Part shown: piece by piece, positions 56,165 to 64,000 of the stretch
Layout: the number at the start of each line of letters is the position of its first letter
Numbering within the stretch: position 1 is the first letter of the stretch
Assembly (NCBI RefSeq): GCF_006829085.1
Contig: NZ_BJTC01000003.1
Coordinates: 62,001 to 126,000, forward strand
Length of the DNA: 64,000 nucleotides
Direction: 5' to 3'
Source of the DNA: Chryseobacterium sp. ON_d1
Lineage (GTDB): Bacteria; Bacteroidota; Bacteroidia; Flavobacteriales; Weeksellaceae
The notes under the pieces: generated by a model
Databases searched by the model: none
What the model was told of the DNA's origin: nothing
What the model saw: the letters and a program-made list of their open reading frames with translations, nothing else
Program-made: the position numbers and the translations under genes

Positions 56165-56806
56165 ATGAAAAAATTATTGATTGCTGTATTCATTATGAGT
56201 ATCATTGTAGCCTGTAAGAAAGAGGCTGGAAAGCCTGTCCCGAACGAAACAGATTCTATTGCACAAAATAAAACAGATAGTGAGGGTACCGTTCATAGTA
56301 ATCCTAATAAGGAGGTCACTTTGAAACAGACTAATGATGAGGTTTTGAGAACCTTGAAAGATAAAGATTATGCCACTTTTGCTTCTTTGATTCATCCGGA
56401 AAAAGGGGTTCGTTTCTCAATGTATGCTTTTGTTAATCTGAAAGAAGACAAGCATTTTTCTAAAGCAGATTTTGAAAAATATCAGCCTACCAAGACCTTG
56501 TTTACCTGGGGAGCGCATGATGGTTCCGGAGATCCTTATAAAGCAACGATCAATGATTATCTTGGGAAATGGGTGTTTTCTAAAGATTTTACAGCATCAC
56601 AATATTCACTGAATAAATTTATTGGCGGAGGTAATTCTCTTAACAATTTAAAAGAAATTTATCCTAAAGATGATTTTACAGAAAATTATATCAAAGGAAA
56701 TGAAAAATCAGCCAATATGGATTGGAAAACTCTTCGTTTTGTCTTTGAAGAGTTTCAGGGGAAATATTATCTGGTTGCTGTTGTAAATGATCAGTGGACA
56801 ATATAG
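56165..56806 (+). CDS. Hypothetical lipoprotein
   Basis: The 213-residue product starts at the ATG at 56165, which gives a lipoprotein signal MKKLLIAVFIMSIIVAC with Cys17. A Lys-, Asn- and Thr-rich linker follows to about residue 60, then a folded domain (TLKDKDYATFASLIHPEKGVRFS, TWGAHDGSGDPY, WKTLRFVFEEFQGKYYLVAVVNDQWTI). The domain resembles uncharacterised Bacteroidota lipoproteins; I do not recognise a named family. No operon partner is seen. Confidence 0.75.
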   Translation: MKKLLIAVFIMSIIVACKKEAGKPVPNETDSIAQNKTDSEGTVHSNPNKEVTLKQTNDEVLRTLKDKDYATFASLIHPEKGVRFSMYAFVNLKEDKHFSKADFEKYQPTKTLFTWGAHDGSGDPYKATINDYLGKWVFSKDFTASQYSLNKFIGGGNSLNNLKEIYPKDDFTENYIKGNEKSANMDWKTLRFVFEEFQGKYYLVAVVNDQWTI

Positions 56807-56858
56807 AAGTTAGAAGTTAGAAGCTGACGACTGAAATAAACTTCCAGCTTCTAACTTC
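56806..56858. repeat. Hairpin with 7-bp tandem repeats
   Basis: GAAGTTA repeats directly after the lipoprotein stop. GAAGTTAGAAGCTG (56813-56826) is the exact complement of CAGCTTCTAACTTC (56845-56858). The hairpin may terminate transcription from both sides, although the T tract is poor. Confidence 0.7.
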
Positions 56859-56869
56859 CTTTCTTTATA

Positions 56870-58159
56870 TTATAAAATTTCAGTCAGTTGACGGGTCAGA
56901 TTTTTTCTTGAAAACTGTTCAATATGCTGGGTGTTTTCAAAAGGGCTGTCATTTTTCCACAGCTCATATTTTTCAAGAATAAACTTTTTAATGGTTTCTG
57001 TGTCCTGATAACCAAAATGTTTTCCTGCCTGCGTTTCTTCCAGGATTTTGGCAACATCAGCCTTGTCCGGACCAAATGATAGGATTTGCTTTCCTGAAGC
57101 CAGGTATTCAAATATCTTTCCGGGAATGATTCCCTTTGAAGATTCATTGGGAAAGTTGGTAATAAGAAGCACGTCAGAATGCTGCATTTCCTCTATAGCT
57201 TTTCCATGCGAAAGATATCCAAGATTAAGGATGTGATTCTTCAGGCTTGAATTTTCGATAGAATGCAGGATTTTATCATCAATTCTTCCTACAAATTTTA
57301 ATGTAAAATCAGCGGCAAATTCTGTGTTTTCCTTTATCAGTTCATCCAGTACTTTCCAAAGATTTTCCGGATTTCTCAGCTGTTCCAAAACACCGATATA
57401 ACTTAGCGTGAATTTATTTCCTTTTTTTAGTTCTTCTGCTTTTTCACCCGAATCGCTTTCATCAAATCCATTCGTGATACAAACAGCATTGGCTCCCGCT
57501 TTCCTGAAGTTTTCGGCATCGGTATAACTCGTCGCCAGGGTGATGTCTGCATTCTTAAATACTGCATTTTCCAGCTGGCGGTGTTTTTTGTCCGAACTTT
57601 TAGTTAATTTCAGATGTTTGTAATAGGAAATCTCTGTCCATGGATCACGAAAATCGGCAATCCATTTAAGATCCTGTAGTTTATTTTTGAGCCCTAAACC
57701 AATCAGGTGAAGAGAGTGGGGAGGGCCTGAGGTTACAACCGTATCGATGTTATTTTCTTTCAGATATTTTTCGAGGAATTTAATGGATGGTTTTACCCAG
57801 AAAACCCTGGCATCAGGAATAAAAAAATTACCTCTTACCCAAATTGAAAGTCTGGATTTCCAGCTTTGATTTTTTCCGACATCAAACTGTCCGGCCTTAA
57901 ATTTTTTATTGCTTTTATTCAGTTTTTCAGCCAGCTGATAAGGTTCCCATATTTTGGTTCTCACCATTTCAATGTTTTTCGGAACATCTTTCATCAGGGT
58001 CTCATCCAGCAATGGATAGCTTGGATTTTCCGGAGTATAGATGATGGGTTTCCATCCAAAATCAGGCAGATATTTTGCAAACTTCAGCCATCTTTGAACA
58101 CCAGGACCTCCCGCAGGAGGCCAGTAATAGGTGATAATCAATATTTTCTTCTGTTCCAT
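56870..58159 (-). CDS. Glycosyltransferase family 4-like protein
   Basis: The protein has 429 residues with the two Rossmann-like halves of a GT-B glycosyltransferase. The N-terminal half opens YYWPPAGGPGVQRWLKFAKYLPDFGW, a form common in Bacteroidota, and contains ADFRDPWT. The C-terminal half has SYIGVLEQLRNPENL and the donor-binding E-x7-E region around GIIPGKIFEYLASGKQILSFG. It should transfer a sugar from a nucleotide donor during surface polysaccharide or lipid glycosylation. YfhO lies upstream on the same strand, beyond a repeat element. Confidence 0.88.
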   Translation of the reverse strand: MEQKKILIITYYWPPAGGPGVQRWLKFAKYLPDFGWKPIIYTPENPSYPLLDETLMKDVPKNIEMVRTKIWEPYQLAEKLNKSNKKFKAGQFDVGKNQSWKSRLSIWVRGNFFIPDARVFWVKPSIKFLEKYLKENNIDTVVTSGPPHSLHLIGLGLKNKLQDLKWIADFRDPWTEISYYKHLKLTKSSDKKHRQLENAVFKNADITLATSYTDAENFRKAGANAVCITNGFDESDSGEKAEELKKGNKFTLSYIGVLEQLRNPENLWKVLDELIKENTEFAADFTLKFVGRIDDKILHSIENSSLKNHILNLGYLSHGKAIEEMQHSDVLLITNFPNESSKGIIPGKIFEYLASGKQILSFGPDKADVAKILEETQAGKHFGYQDTETIKKFILEKYELWKNDSPFENTQHIEQFSRKNLTRQLTEIL

Positions 58160-58178
58160 TTATTTAATTAATGGTCTT

Positions 58179-58351
58179 TGTCATTCTGAACGAAGCGGAG
58201 CGCAGTGAAGAATCTCACTCTATCTCTTCATTGAGAAATTTCCAATCTGGATTGAATCCCTGTATATCAACATAGTAATTATGAGTGCCTAACGTTCTCA
58301 TGTTTGATTTTTGAGATTCTTCATTACGTTATGCTTCGTTCAGAATGACAT
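58179..58351. repeat. MITE-like element with ~40-bp terminal inverted repeats
   Basis: The left end (58179-58218) and the complement of the right end (58312-58350) both begin GTCATTCTGAACGAAGC and both contain TGAAGAATCTCA, with only a few mismatches between. About 93 bp of unique sequence lie inside, without a coding frame. The arrangement is that of a miniature inverted-repeat element, and the end sequence resembles a repeat common in Bacteroidota intergenic DNA. Confidence 0.75.
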
Positions 58352-58380
58352 TGCACTATATTTTTTGAGCTTTCCTATTA

Positions 58381-60921
58381 TTAAGCGTTTTGTTCAGCTA
58401 TAATTTCTTTTTTCCTGTTTTTGTTGATCCAGAAAATTCCAAATGCAGCCAACAGGATAAATAATCCGAATGAAAGAAGAGAAACCCATTTTCCTTTTTC
58501 AATGACTTCAGGTTCAAATACCATTCTGATATGGTGGTTTCCTGCCGGAACATGCACCGCACGAAGTAAGTAATCTGCTTTTATATAAGGAACTTCTTTC
58601 TCATCCACCAGAACTTTCCATCCATGAGGATAATAAATTTCAGAGAATACTGCCAATTGAGGAGTCTTCGACTGAGATTTAAATTCAAGCTCATTGGGCT
58701 GATATTTTGTAAGATTGATAAATGCTGTAGAATCTGCCTGAACCGGTTTGTTATCAAAATATGATTTATCAGAAGATGCAATCACAGCTGTCCTTTTATT
58801 ATCAATAGTCCCGATAGATTTAATCTCCTGATTAGGTGTATCCACAAACTTTAAATCACTTACAAACCATGCATTTCCGTTAGCTTTTGGATTAGGAACA
58901 ACCTGTGGCTGCTCTGGACCTCCGAAAACCATGTATTTAGCATTCAGCAAGTTTAATACATTGGGGGTTTTTACACTGTCAATGCTATTGATATATTCAT
59001 TTAATACATCATCATATCTTCTTAATTTTACAGCATGGTACCCCCCAATAGAAGCTTTAAAATAAGAAGTATTGGTTTCACTTGTTATGCCCAGTGTCTG
59101 GTTGTAAATTCTATAATGGGTTTTGTCTTTTTCAGCAATGGTTTCCAATGTTTTGTTGATATTGACATTGGATAAAATGGATTCCAGATTTGGATTTCCC
59201 TGAACTTTTTCAGCAAGCAGATCTGAGCTTTCAGTCTGGAAAGGGTTTTCAGCAAAAATTTTATCTACATAATTTTCGTCATTCAAATAACGCTTGTTTA
59301 CAGTCCAAAGGTCAAATAAACTTACCACTCCGATTATTATCAAAGCAATATTCTGGCTGAGTTTTTTCTTTAAAACAAGGAATAGTGCTGCTGCCGCAAT
59401 TGCTACATAGATAAATGCTTTTATGGCGTCTATTCTAAATAGTTTATATCTTTCATCTACAAGATAATCAAGCAGGAAAGGAGGGAAATACGTTTTTTCG
59501 TTTTCTGTTGCAAATCCTAATAATGATTTTCCAAAGACTAAAAGAATCAATAAAAATCCTAATGTTCCTCCTCCCACATAAAGAAGGATTTTCTGTTTAT
59601 ATTCTTCAGTCAGTTTTTCATCGGTGAAGAATCTGTATAATCCAAGGATTGCGATCAGAGGGAACAGTAATTCCACAACAACTAAAATGGAAGAAGGTGC
59701 CCTGAATTTATTGTAAAACGGTACATAATCGATAAAGAAATCAGATAGCGGCATAAAGTTGCTTCCCCAAGCCAGTAAAATAGTAAGAACAGAAGCTCCT
59801 AAAATCCAGTAACGGTATTTTTTCCAGGCGAAGAAGAATCCCAGCAAGGCAAGAAAACATACAATCGCTCCCTGATAGGCAGGCCCTGAAGTTCCCGGCT
59901 GGTCTCCCCAGTAGGTTACCCCGCTGAAGCCTTTGGAAATTCTATCCATTTCAGCCTGCGAACCTACATTTTCCTGAACCAGTTCCTGAACTCTGTTCAT
60001 GATATCTTTTCCTTCAGGTTCCTGGCTTCCACCACCCATCAATCTTGGGATAAAAAGGTTTAAAGTTTCAAGTTGGCCATAGCTCCACAGCAGCATACTT
60101 TCCTTATCCATTCCGGATTTTCCTGAAGTATGGCTTTCGTTGGTTAGAATTTGCTTTCCACGAACTGTTTCTTTTACATATTCTGAATTGGCCATGATTC
60201 TCTGCGAATTCATTCCCACTCCGATAATACATGATGCCGCAATAATTCCTGATGATATCAGGAAATGCTTCATCGGTGTTTTTTTCTGGATGGCTCTGAT
60301 CAGCTCGGAAAGGAATAAAAATCCTAAAGCAAGGAACAGATAATACGTCATCTGCGGGTGATTCGCTGCAATCTGAAGCCCCATGAAAAGGGTGGTGACA
60401 ATGAATCCCCAAATGTATTGTTTCCTGATATAAACCAGTAAAATTCCGGCCAGAAGCGGAGCAAAATATTCAATAGTATTTACCTTTCCGTTATGTCCGG
60501 CTGCAATAATAATATAAAAATAGGTTGAAAGTCCGAAGAAAGTAGCTCCTAACAGGGCATATTTCCAGTTTCTGACTACTACCATTCCTAACATGAAAAA
60601 GCCTGCAAACAGCAGGAAAAGGTAATTGACAGGCCTTGGCATAAAATTCAGATTGCTGTCGATTTTTTTGATGATATCGCCTTTAAACTGGCTTCCCATT
60701 TGATAAGTTGGCATCCCTCCAAACATGGAGTCACTCCAATAGGTTTCATTTCCGGTGTTGGCTCTATAGTCAAGCAGTTCTTTTGCACCACCTCTATATT
60801 GTACGATATCATGCTGGAAAAGCTGTTTCCCTGTAAATACAGGAGTAGAATATAAAAATGCTAAAACTATAAATATGACTAATGAAACTGCAATATAAAT
60901 TAAGCTCTTATTTTTTGCCAT
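58381..60921 (-). CDS. YfhO family membrane protein
   Basis: The 846-residue product has about 12-14 membrane helices, a short first extracytoplasmic loop and a large C-terminal extracytoplasmic domain before a last helix. The family opening FTGKQLFQHDIVQYRGGAKELLDYR, the GMPTYQM segment and the final EIYYPHGWKVLVDEKEVPYIKADYLLRAVHVPAG segment are those of YfhO proteins. YfhO members act as GT-C type glycosyltransferases that decorate envelope polymers; the acceptor here is unknown. DUF4834 stands 31 bp upstream. Confidence 0.92.
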   Translation of the reverse strand: MAKNKSLIYIAVSLVIFIVLAFLYSTPVFTGKQLFQHDIVQYRGGAKELLDYRANTGNETYWSDSMFGGMPTYQMGSQFKGDIIKKIDSNLNFMPRPVNYLFLLFAGFFMLGMVVVRNWKYALLGATFFGLSTYFYIIIAAGHNGKVNTIEYFAPLLAGILLVYIRKQYIWGFIVTTLFMGLQIAANHPQMTYYLFLALGFLFLSELIRAIQKKTPMKHFLISSGIIAASCIIGVGMNSQRIMANSEYVKETVRGKQILTNESHTSGKSGMDKESMLLWSYGQLETLNLFIPRLMGGGSQEPEGKDIMNRVQELVQENVGSQAEMDRISKGFSGVTYWGDQPGTSGPAYQGAIVCFLALLGFFFAWKKYRYWILGASVLTILLAWGSNFMPLSDFFIDYVPFYNKFRAPSSILVVVELLFPLIAILGLYRFFTDEKLTEEYKQKILLYVGGGTLGFLLILLVFGKSLLGFATENEKTYFPPFLLDYLVDERYKLFRIDAIKAFIYVAIAAAALFLVLKKKLSQNIALIIIGVVSLFDLWTVNKRYLNDENYVDKIFAENPFQTESSDLLAEKVQGNPNLESILSNVNINKTLETIAEKDKTHYRIYNQTLGITSETNTSYFKASIGGYHAVKLRRYDDVLNEYINSIDSVKTPNVLNLLNAKYMVFGGPEQPQVVPNPKANGNAWFVSDLKFVDTPNQEIKSIGTIDNKRTAVIASSDKSYFDNKPVQADSTAFINLTKYQPNELEFKSQSKTPQLAVFSEIYYPHGWKVLVDEKEVPYIKADYLLRAVHVPAGNHHIRMVFEPEVIEKGKWVSLLSFGLFILLAAFGIFWINKNRKKEIIAEQNA

Positions 60922-60952
60922 GCTGGTTATTATCTTTTATTTCCTGGAATTT

Positions 60953-61183
60953 TTACCTTTTGTCATTACTCTCTTTTACCTCTTCGTAGTCTACAGTTTC
61001 TGCATCCCAGTTAAGGCTCTGGTTGTTATTCTTATTCGAGTTGTGTATGTCCTGCTGTCTTTTATTCTGGTCATCATTGTTGAAACGATAGCTGTAGAAA
61101 GTCTTGAAGAAGATTCTTTTAAGAATGTTCCAGACAAAGAAAATAATAATGGCAGTGAGTACTAACTCAAGAATGTACTTCAT
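60953..61183 (-). CDS. DUF4834 family protein
   Basis: The 76-residue product has one N-terminal membrane helix (YILELVLTAIIIFFVWNIL) followed by basic and then polar, Asn-rich sequence ending VDYEEVKESNDKR. It matches DUF4834, a small Bacteroidota family usually encoded next to yfhO, as here (31 bp). Function is unknown; an accessory role for YfhO is inferred from neighbourhood only. Confidence 0.82.
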   Translation of the reverse strand: MKYILELVLTAIIIFFVWNILKRIFFKTFYSYRFNNDDQNKRQQDIHNSNKNNNQSLNWDAETVDYEEVKESNDKR

Positions 61184-61201
61184 AATGTTTTTTGTTTAAA
61201 G

Positions 61202-61233
61202 TTCAGTGTTTAAAAGTTATTTTAAACACTGAA
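61202..61233. terminator. Hairpin between DUF6263 and DUF4834
   Basis: TTCAGTGTTTAAAA and TTTTAAACACTGAA form a perfect stem with a four-base loop. The tail is not a strong T tract, so it may attenuate or stabilise rather than terminate the leftward transcript. Confidence 0.6.
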
Positions 61234-61245
61234 TGTTTATTCAAG

Positions 61246-62295
61246 TTATTTAGCAGATGGGTTTACCATTACCGAAGAATTGGAAACGCTTTTCATAGAC
61301 TGAGACTGCTTTCCATCGGAAATAGTTTCTATCTGAGTTGTTTTTACGTTGATATTCTGGTTGGTAATCCATCCTGTACTTTCGTCAAACTTAATGGCTC
61401 CGTTCTGAACCAGTTCACTGCTCAGGCTGTGAGTAATCGGTCCCTGAGCTTTCTTCTCTGTTTTCTTAGGAATTCCTCCGGTTACTGCAATTTCTGCTAT
61501 TCCGTTTCCTAAGCTTTTCAGTACATAATTCGATGTTACTTTTACATTTCCACTTGGGTCAGCACTTTCGGAAGTTGACCACTTTTCACCAATTTTCACT
61601 CCTTTTTTAGGAATAATCATCAGGTTTTTATGGAATTGATCTTTCAGTACTTTTTCATTGAATGACTGTTTAAGGCTTGCTACTACGCTTGCTTTTTCAT
61701 TGGCATCTTTGATCAGCGTACCTACTGCATTCCCAACTTTTGTGTATACAGCATCAAATCCTGTAATAGAAATCACATTCCCTTTCGTATCCATCTTCAT
61801 CTGAAGTTTGTTTCCGGTAAGTGCTTTGTTGACATTCCAGATCATTTTAAGATCATCTTCTTTAGGAAGAGGAAGTTTAGTATCTACGATTACTGTTTTT
61901 CCCTGTGCAGACTGAGAGTTTCTTTTCGCCACAAGATTAAGGGTCATCTCATATACATTTCCTTTAATATCATCTACCACGAAATTCATTTCATCTGTAG
62001 ATTCACTTGTTGCAGTGATTGATTTTCCCTGAGGGTCAGTCATTGTCTTTACATCTCTCTGATAGGTGGTAAGAGGATATGTTTTTCCTTTTTCAAGCTT
62101 GAAAGTCTGTGTGATAACTCCCGAAGAGTCCTTGATAGCCGGGTTTTCGGAGACTTTCGCCACAGAATCAGCAGGGACTTCTACAGTGACCGTTTTTCCG
62201 GTTTTAGGATCTACTTTTGTTATTTTTGCCGTTTCTTTTTTACAAGATACAAGGGCTATTGATGATATAAGCGCAAGCGCTGCAATGTTCTTCAT
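61246..62295 (-). CDS. DUF6263 family lipoprotein
   Basis: The 349-residue product has a lipobox signal ending ISSIALVSC with KKE after the cysteine. The rest is beta-rich, with ITQTFKLEKGKTYPLTTYQRDVKTMTDPQGKSI near the start and PKKGVKIGEKWSTSESADPSG in the middle, matching Bacteroidota DUF6263 proteins. No catalytic motif is seen. It is likely anchored in the envelope. It lies 13 bp after the serine hydrolase gene and belongs to the same leftward operon. Confidence 0.8.
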   Translation of the reverse strand: MKNIAALALISSIALVSCKKETAKITKVDPKTGKTVTVEVPADSVAKVSENPAIKDSSGVITQTFKLEKGKTYPLTTYQRDVKTMTDPQGKSITATSESTDEMNFVVDDIKGNVYEMTLNLVAKRNSQSAQGKTVIVDTKLPLPKEDDLKMIWNVNKALTGNKLQMKMDTKGNVISITGFDAVYTKVGNAVGTLIKDANEKASVVASLKQSFNEKVLKDQFHKNLMIIPKKGVKIGEKWSTSESADPSGNVKVTSNYVLKSLGNGIAEIAVTGGIPKKTEKKAQGPITHSLSSELVQNGAIKFDESTGWITNQNINVKTTQIETISDGKQSQSMKSVSNSSVMVNPSAK

Positions 62296-62308
62296 TCGAT
62301 GTTTAACT

Positions 62309-63427
62309 TTATTTTTTACTACTATTTCTTAATAAATTGTCTGCAATATCCTGCAGTTTTCCCTGAGATTCTCCATCAGATTCATTGGAAAGTATTACGA
62401 CTCCCATGTTTTTTGAAGGATAAATCTGAAGTACACTTGAAAAACCAAATGTACCTCCTGTATGATAAACGGTTTGAGTTCCATCTTCATACGTGTGTAA
62501 CCTCCAGTACAGGCCAATAGCATCTCCTTTACTTTTTACATAAGGAATATGAGAGGCTTTCACATACTTATTACTTTCATCCAAATGGTATTTCATATAT
62601 TTTACCAGATCTTCTGTCGTGGATAGAACTCCACCTGCCGGGCCAAAAATTGTGGTGAAATTCCTGGGCATTACTTTTCCTTTTTCATTATAACAAGTCA
62701 ATAGCTGTGCAGAATTCGTACCAAGAATAGTATGATTCATTTTCAAAGGCTTTGTAATATACTCTGCAAGGAGATCTGCATAGCTTTTATGGTATACTTT
62801 TTCCAGGATATCTCCTGCGATTTGCGTTCCCGTATTGGAATATTTATACTCTAAGCCCGGAACAAAATCCAGTTTAGCCTGATGAAGATCCTCATAAAAC
62901 TTCTTTTTAGAATAGTTTTTATAAAAATCAGACAGGGCTAAAGCAATGGAGTCCATTGGCTTTTTGAAGGTTTCTGACTGATCCGGTAAAAATTGCGGTA
63001 ATCCTGACGAATGATTGGTAAGGTTTCCAATGATTATAGGATGCTTTTCAAATTCAAGATTAGGATAATTTCCTATATATTTTCGGATATCATCATCCAT
63101 TTTGACTTTACCGTCTACTAAGGCATGAGCCAGAAGCGTTCCGGTAAAGGTTTTGGTAATGGAAGCAATCTCATACAGACTTTTGGAGGTTGGGAGTTGT
63201 TGTTGCCCCAGTTCCGTGGTTCCATAATTATAAAAATAACTTTTACCATCTTTAAAAACACCTATTGAAAGCCCTACACGTGAAGGATCCTGCATATAGA
63301 CCAGAGCTTCTTTCTGAACCATTTTATCAAGATCAGTCGTAAGCCTGTTGTCTGTTGCTATTTTTTTTGATTGGGCATTAAAAACCAACGGGACAAAAAA
63401 TAAGGATAAAAGTGATTGTATTTTCAT
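62309..63427 (-). CDS. Serine hydrolase, class C beta-lactamase / D-Ala-D-Ala carboxypeptidase fold
   Basis: The product has 372 residues and a signal peptide ending VFNAQ. The three catalytic motifs of the fold are present: SITK at 89-92, YSN near 195 in EYKYSNTG, and HTGG near 320 (in place of KTG). These proteins include AmpC-like enzymes, peptidases and esterases. The HTG triad is more usual in peptidases and esterases than in true beta-lactamases, so resistance should not be assumed. It is 3 bp after rlmB on the minus strand. Confidence 0.88.
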   Translation of the reverse strand: MKIQSLLSLFFVPLVFNAQSKKIATDNRLTTDLDKMVQKEALVYMQDPSRVGLSIGVFKDGKSYFYNYGTTELGQQQLPTSKSLYEIASITKTFTGTLLAHALVDGKVKMDDDIRKYIGNYPNLEFEKHPIIIGNLTNHSSGLPQFLPDQSETFKKPMDSIALALSDFYKNYSKKKFYEDLHQAKLDFVPGLEYKYSNTGTQIAGDILEKVYHKSYADLLAEYITKPLKMNHTILGTNSAQLLTCYNEKGKVMPRNFTTIFGPAGGVLSTTEDLVKYMKYHLDESNKYVKASHIPYVKSKGDAIGLYWRLHTYEDGTQTVYHTGGTFGFSSVLQIYPSKNMGVVILSNESDGESQGKLQDIADNLLRNSSKK

Positions 63428-63430
63428 CGT

Positions 63431-64000
63431 TTACGGATTGGGTATTACAGTCATTTTCTGCCTTACCGCTTCATATAAAATTGCTCCACATGCTACAGAA
63501 ACATTCAGGGATTGGGTTTTTCCTTCAATAGGAAGTTTTATTTTTTCGTCAGCATGATGTAATACTTCTTTAGAGATTCCGGTTTCTTCATTTCCCATCA
63601 CAACAGCACATGGCTCTGTAAAGTTCACATCATAGATTAATTTCTGAGCTTTTTCACTGGCTGCATACACAGAAATTCCGCTTTGCTGAAGAAAGTCTAC
63701 CGTATGTGCAAGGTTATTTTCCTTACATATCTTGATATTGTAGATTGCTCCTGCTGAAGTTTTTATGGCATCAGAATTGATAGGAGCGGCTCCTTTTTCC
63801 GGAATGATAACGGCATCAATACCTACACATTCTGCCGTTCTGCAGATGGCCCCAAAATTTCTTACATCAGTAAGTCTGTCCAGAATCAAAAGAAAAGGGG
63901 TTTTTCCCTGTTCGAATAACTGTGGAACAATATCCTCCACTTTATGAAACGGAACATCCGAAATAAAAGCAACCAAACCCTGGTGGTTTTTTCTTGTAAA
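63431..64000 (-). CDS. rlmB: 23S rRNA 2'-O-methyltransferase RlmB (TrmH family), partial
   Basis: The gene runs off the right edge of the window. The visible 190 residues hold the SPOUT knot methyltransferase: RKNHQGLVAF at the edge, LDRLTDVRNFGAICRTAE (motif 1), VMGNEETGIS (motif 2) and IPIEGKTQSLNVSVACGAILYE-like motif 3. The frame stays open to base 64000, so the apparent TTG start at 63976 is only an internal Leu. About 55-60 N-terminal residues, including the RNA-binding substrate domain, are missing. RlmB methylates G2251 of 23S rRNA. Confidence 0.88.
   Translation of the reverse strand, partial: FTRKNHQGLVAFISDVPFHKVEDIVPQLFEQGKTPFLLILDRLTDVRNFGAICRTAECVGIDAVIIPEKGAAPINSDAIKTSAGAIYNIKICKENNLAHTVDFLQQSGISVYAASEKAQKLIYDVNFTEPCAVVMGNEETGISKEVLHHADEKIKLPIEGKTQSLNVSVACGAILYEAVRQKMTVIPNP

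Noticed and set aside
62309..63427. Beta-lactamase resistance gene
   Set aside because: The SxxK, YxN and HTG motifs show only the fold; the HTG form and housekeeping context next to rlmB and DUF6263 do not support drug resistance.
63974..63976. TTG as start codon of the rlmB gene
   Set aside because: The frame continues open to the window edge and encodes RKNHQG, a conserved RlmB stretch, so the gene is simply cut off.

Overview
The window is AT-rich chromosomal DNA from a member of the Bacteroidota, almost certainly the Flavobacteriia and probably Chryseobacterium or a close Weeksellaceae relative. The case rests on paired SusC/SusD genes, promoters of the TTG-N17-23-TAnnTTTG type, start codons without Shine-Dalgarno sites, YfhO/DUF4834 neighbours, an oleate hydratase carrying the residue numbers known from Elizabethkingia, and a TssD tube protein of the Bacteroidota type VI system. 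The genus is an inference. I see no insertion sequence, prophage, rRNA or CRISPR array.

Layout. 1-10.3 kb is mostly rightward housekeeping and secreted proteins: pRiA4b ORF-3-like protein, GH13 amylase-like lipoprotein, GreA-like protein, a secreted 24-residue-repeat protein, thyA, a polytopic membrane protein, an M1 aminopeptidase and HMG-CoA synthase. 10.3-15.1 kb is a SusC/SusD pair behind a long AT-rich leader. 15.2-19.6 kb is an aldehyde/alcohol module (AraC regulator, aldehyde dehydrogenase, zinc alcohol dehydrogenase, DUF779). 19.6-28.4 kb holds a dicarboxylate symporter, the CbpA/CbpM chaperone pair, a cystathionine beta-synthase-like enzyme, an intergenic cluster of three perfect DnaA boxes, an FtsX-type permease, a NamZ-like muramidase and a thioredoxin-fold protein.

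28.7-38.5 kb is the most system-like locus: a LytS-type sensor kinase, a zinc metalloprotease, SusC, SusD and a LytTR response regulator in one direction. Just upstream of the protease promoter sits a perfect 12-bp direct repeat with 21-bp periodicity, the geometry of a LytTR-family binding site. I read this as a self-regulated outer-membrane proteolysis and uptake system. 38.5-40.4 kb has two tRNA-Phe genes with duplicated flanks, enclosing an orphan TssD (Hcp-like) gene.

40.4-49.3 kb carries a fused acyltransferase for aminolipids, aspartate kinase, fructose-1,6-bisphosphatase, menC, a DUF900-like hydrolase and glnS. 49.6-53.5 kb is an AraC / oleate hydratase / 3-hydroxyacyl-CoA dehydrogenase group. 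53.7-64 kb has an MFS transporter, a YpdA-like reductase, a lipoprotein, and a leftward run of rlmB (cut by the window edge), serine hydrolase, DUF6263, DUF4834, YfhO and a glycosyltransferase. A 173-bp element with terminal inverted repeats interrupts that run.

Several intergenic spaces hold palindromic or GC-richer sequences that look like dispersed repeats. Their copy number cannot be judged from this window alone.
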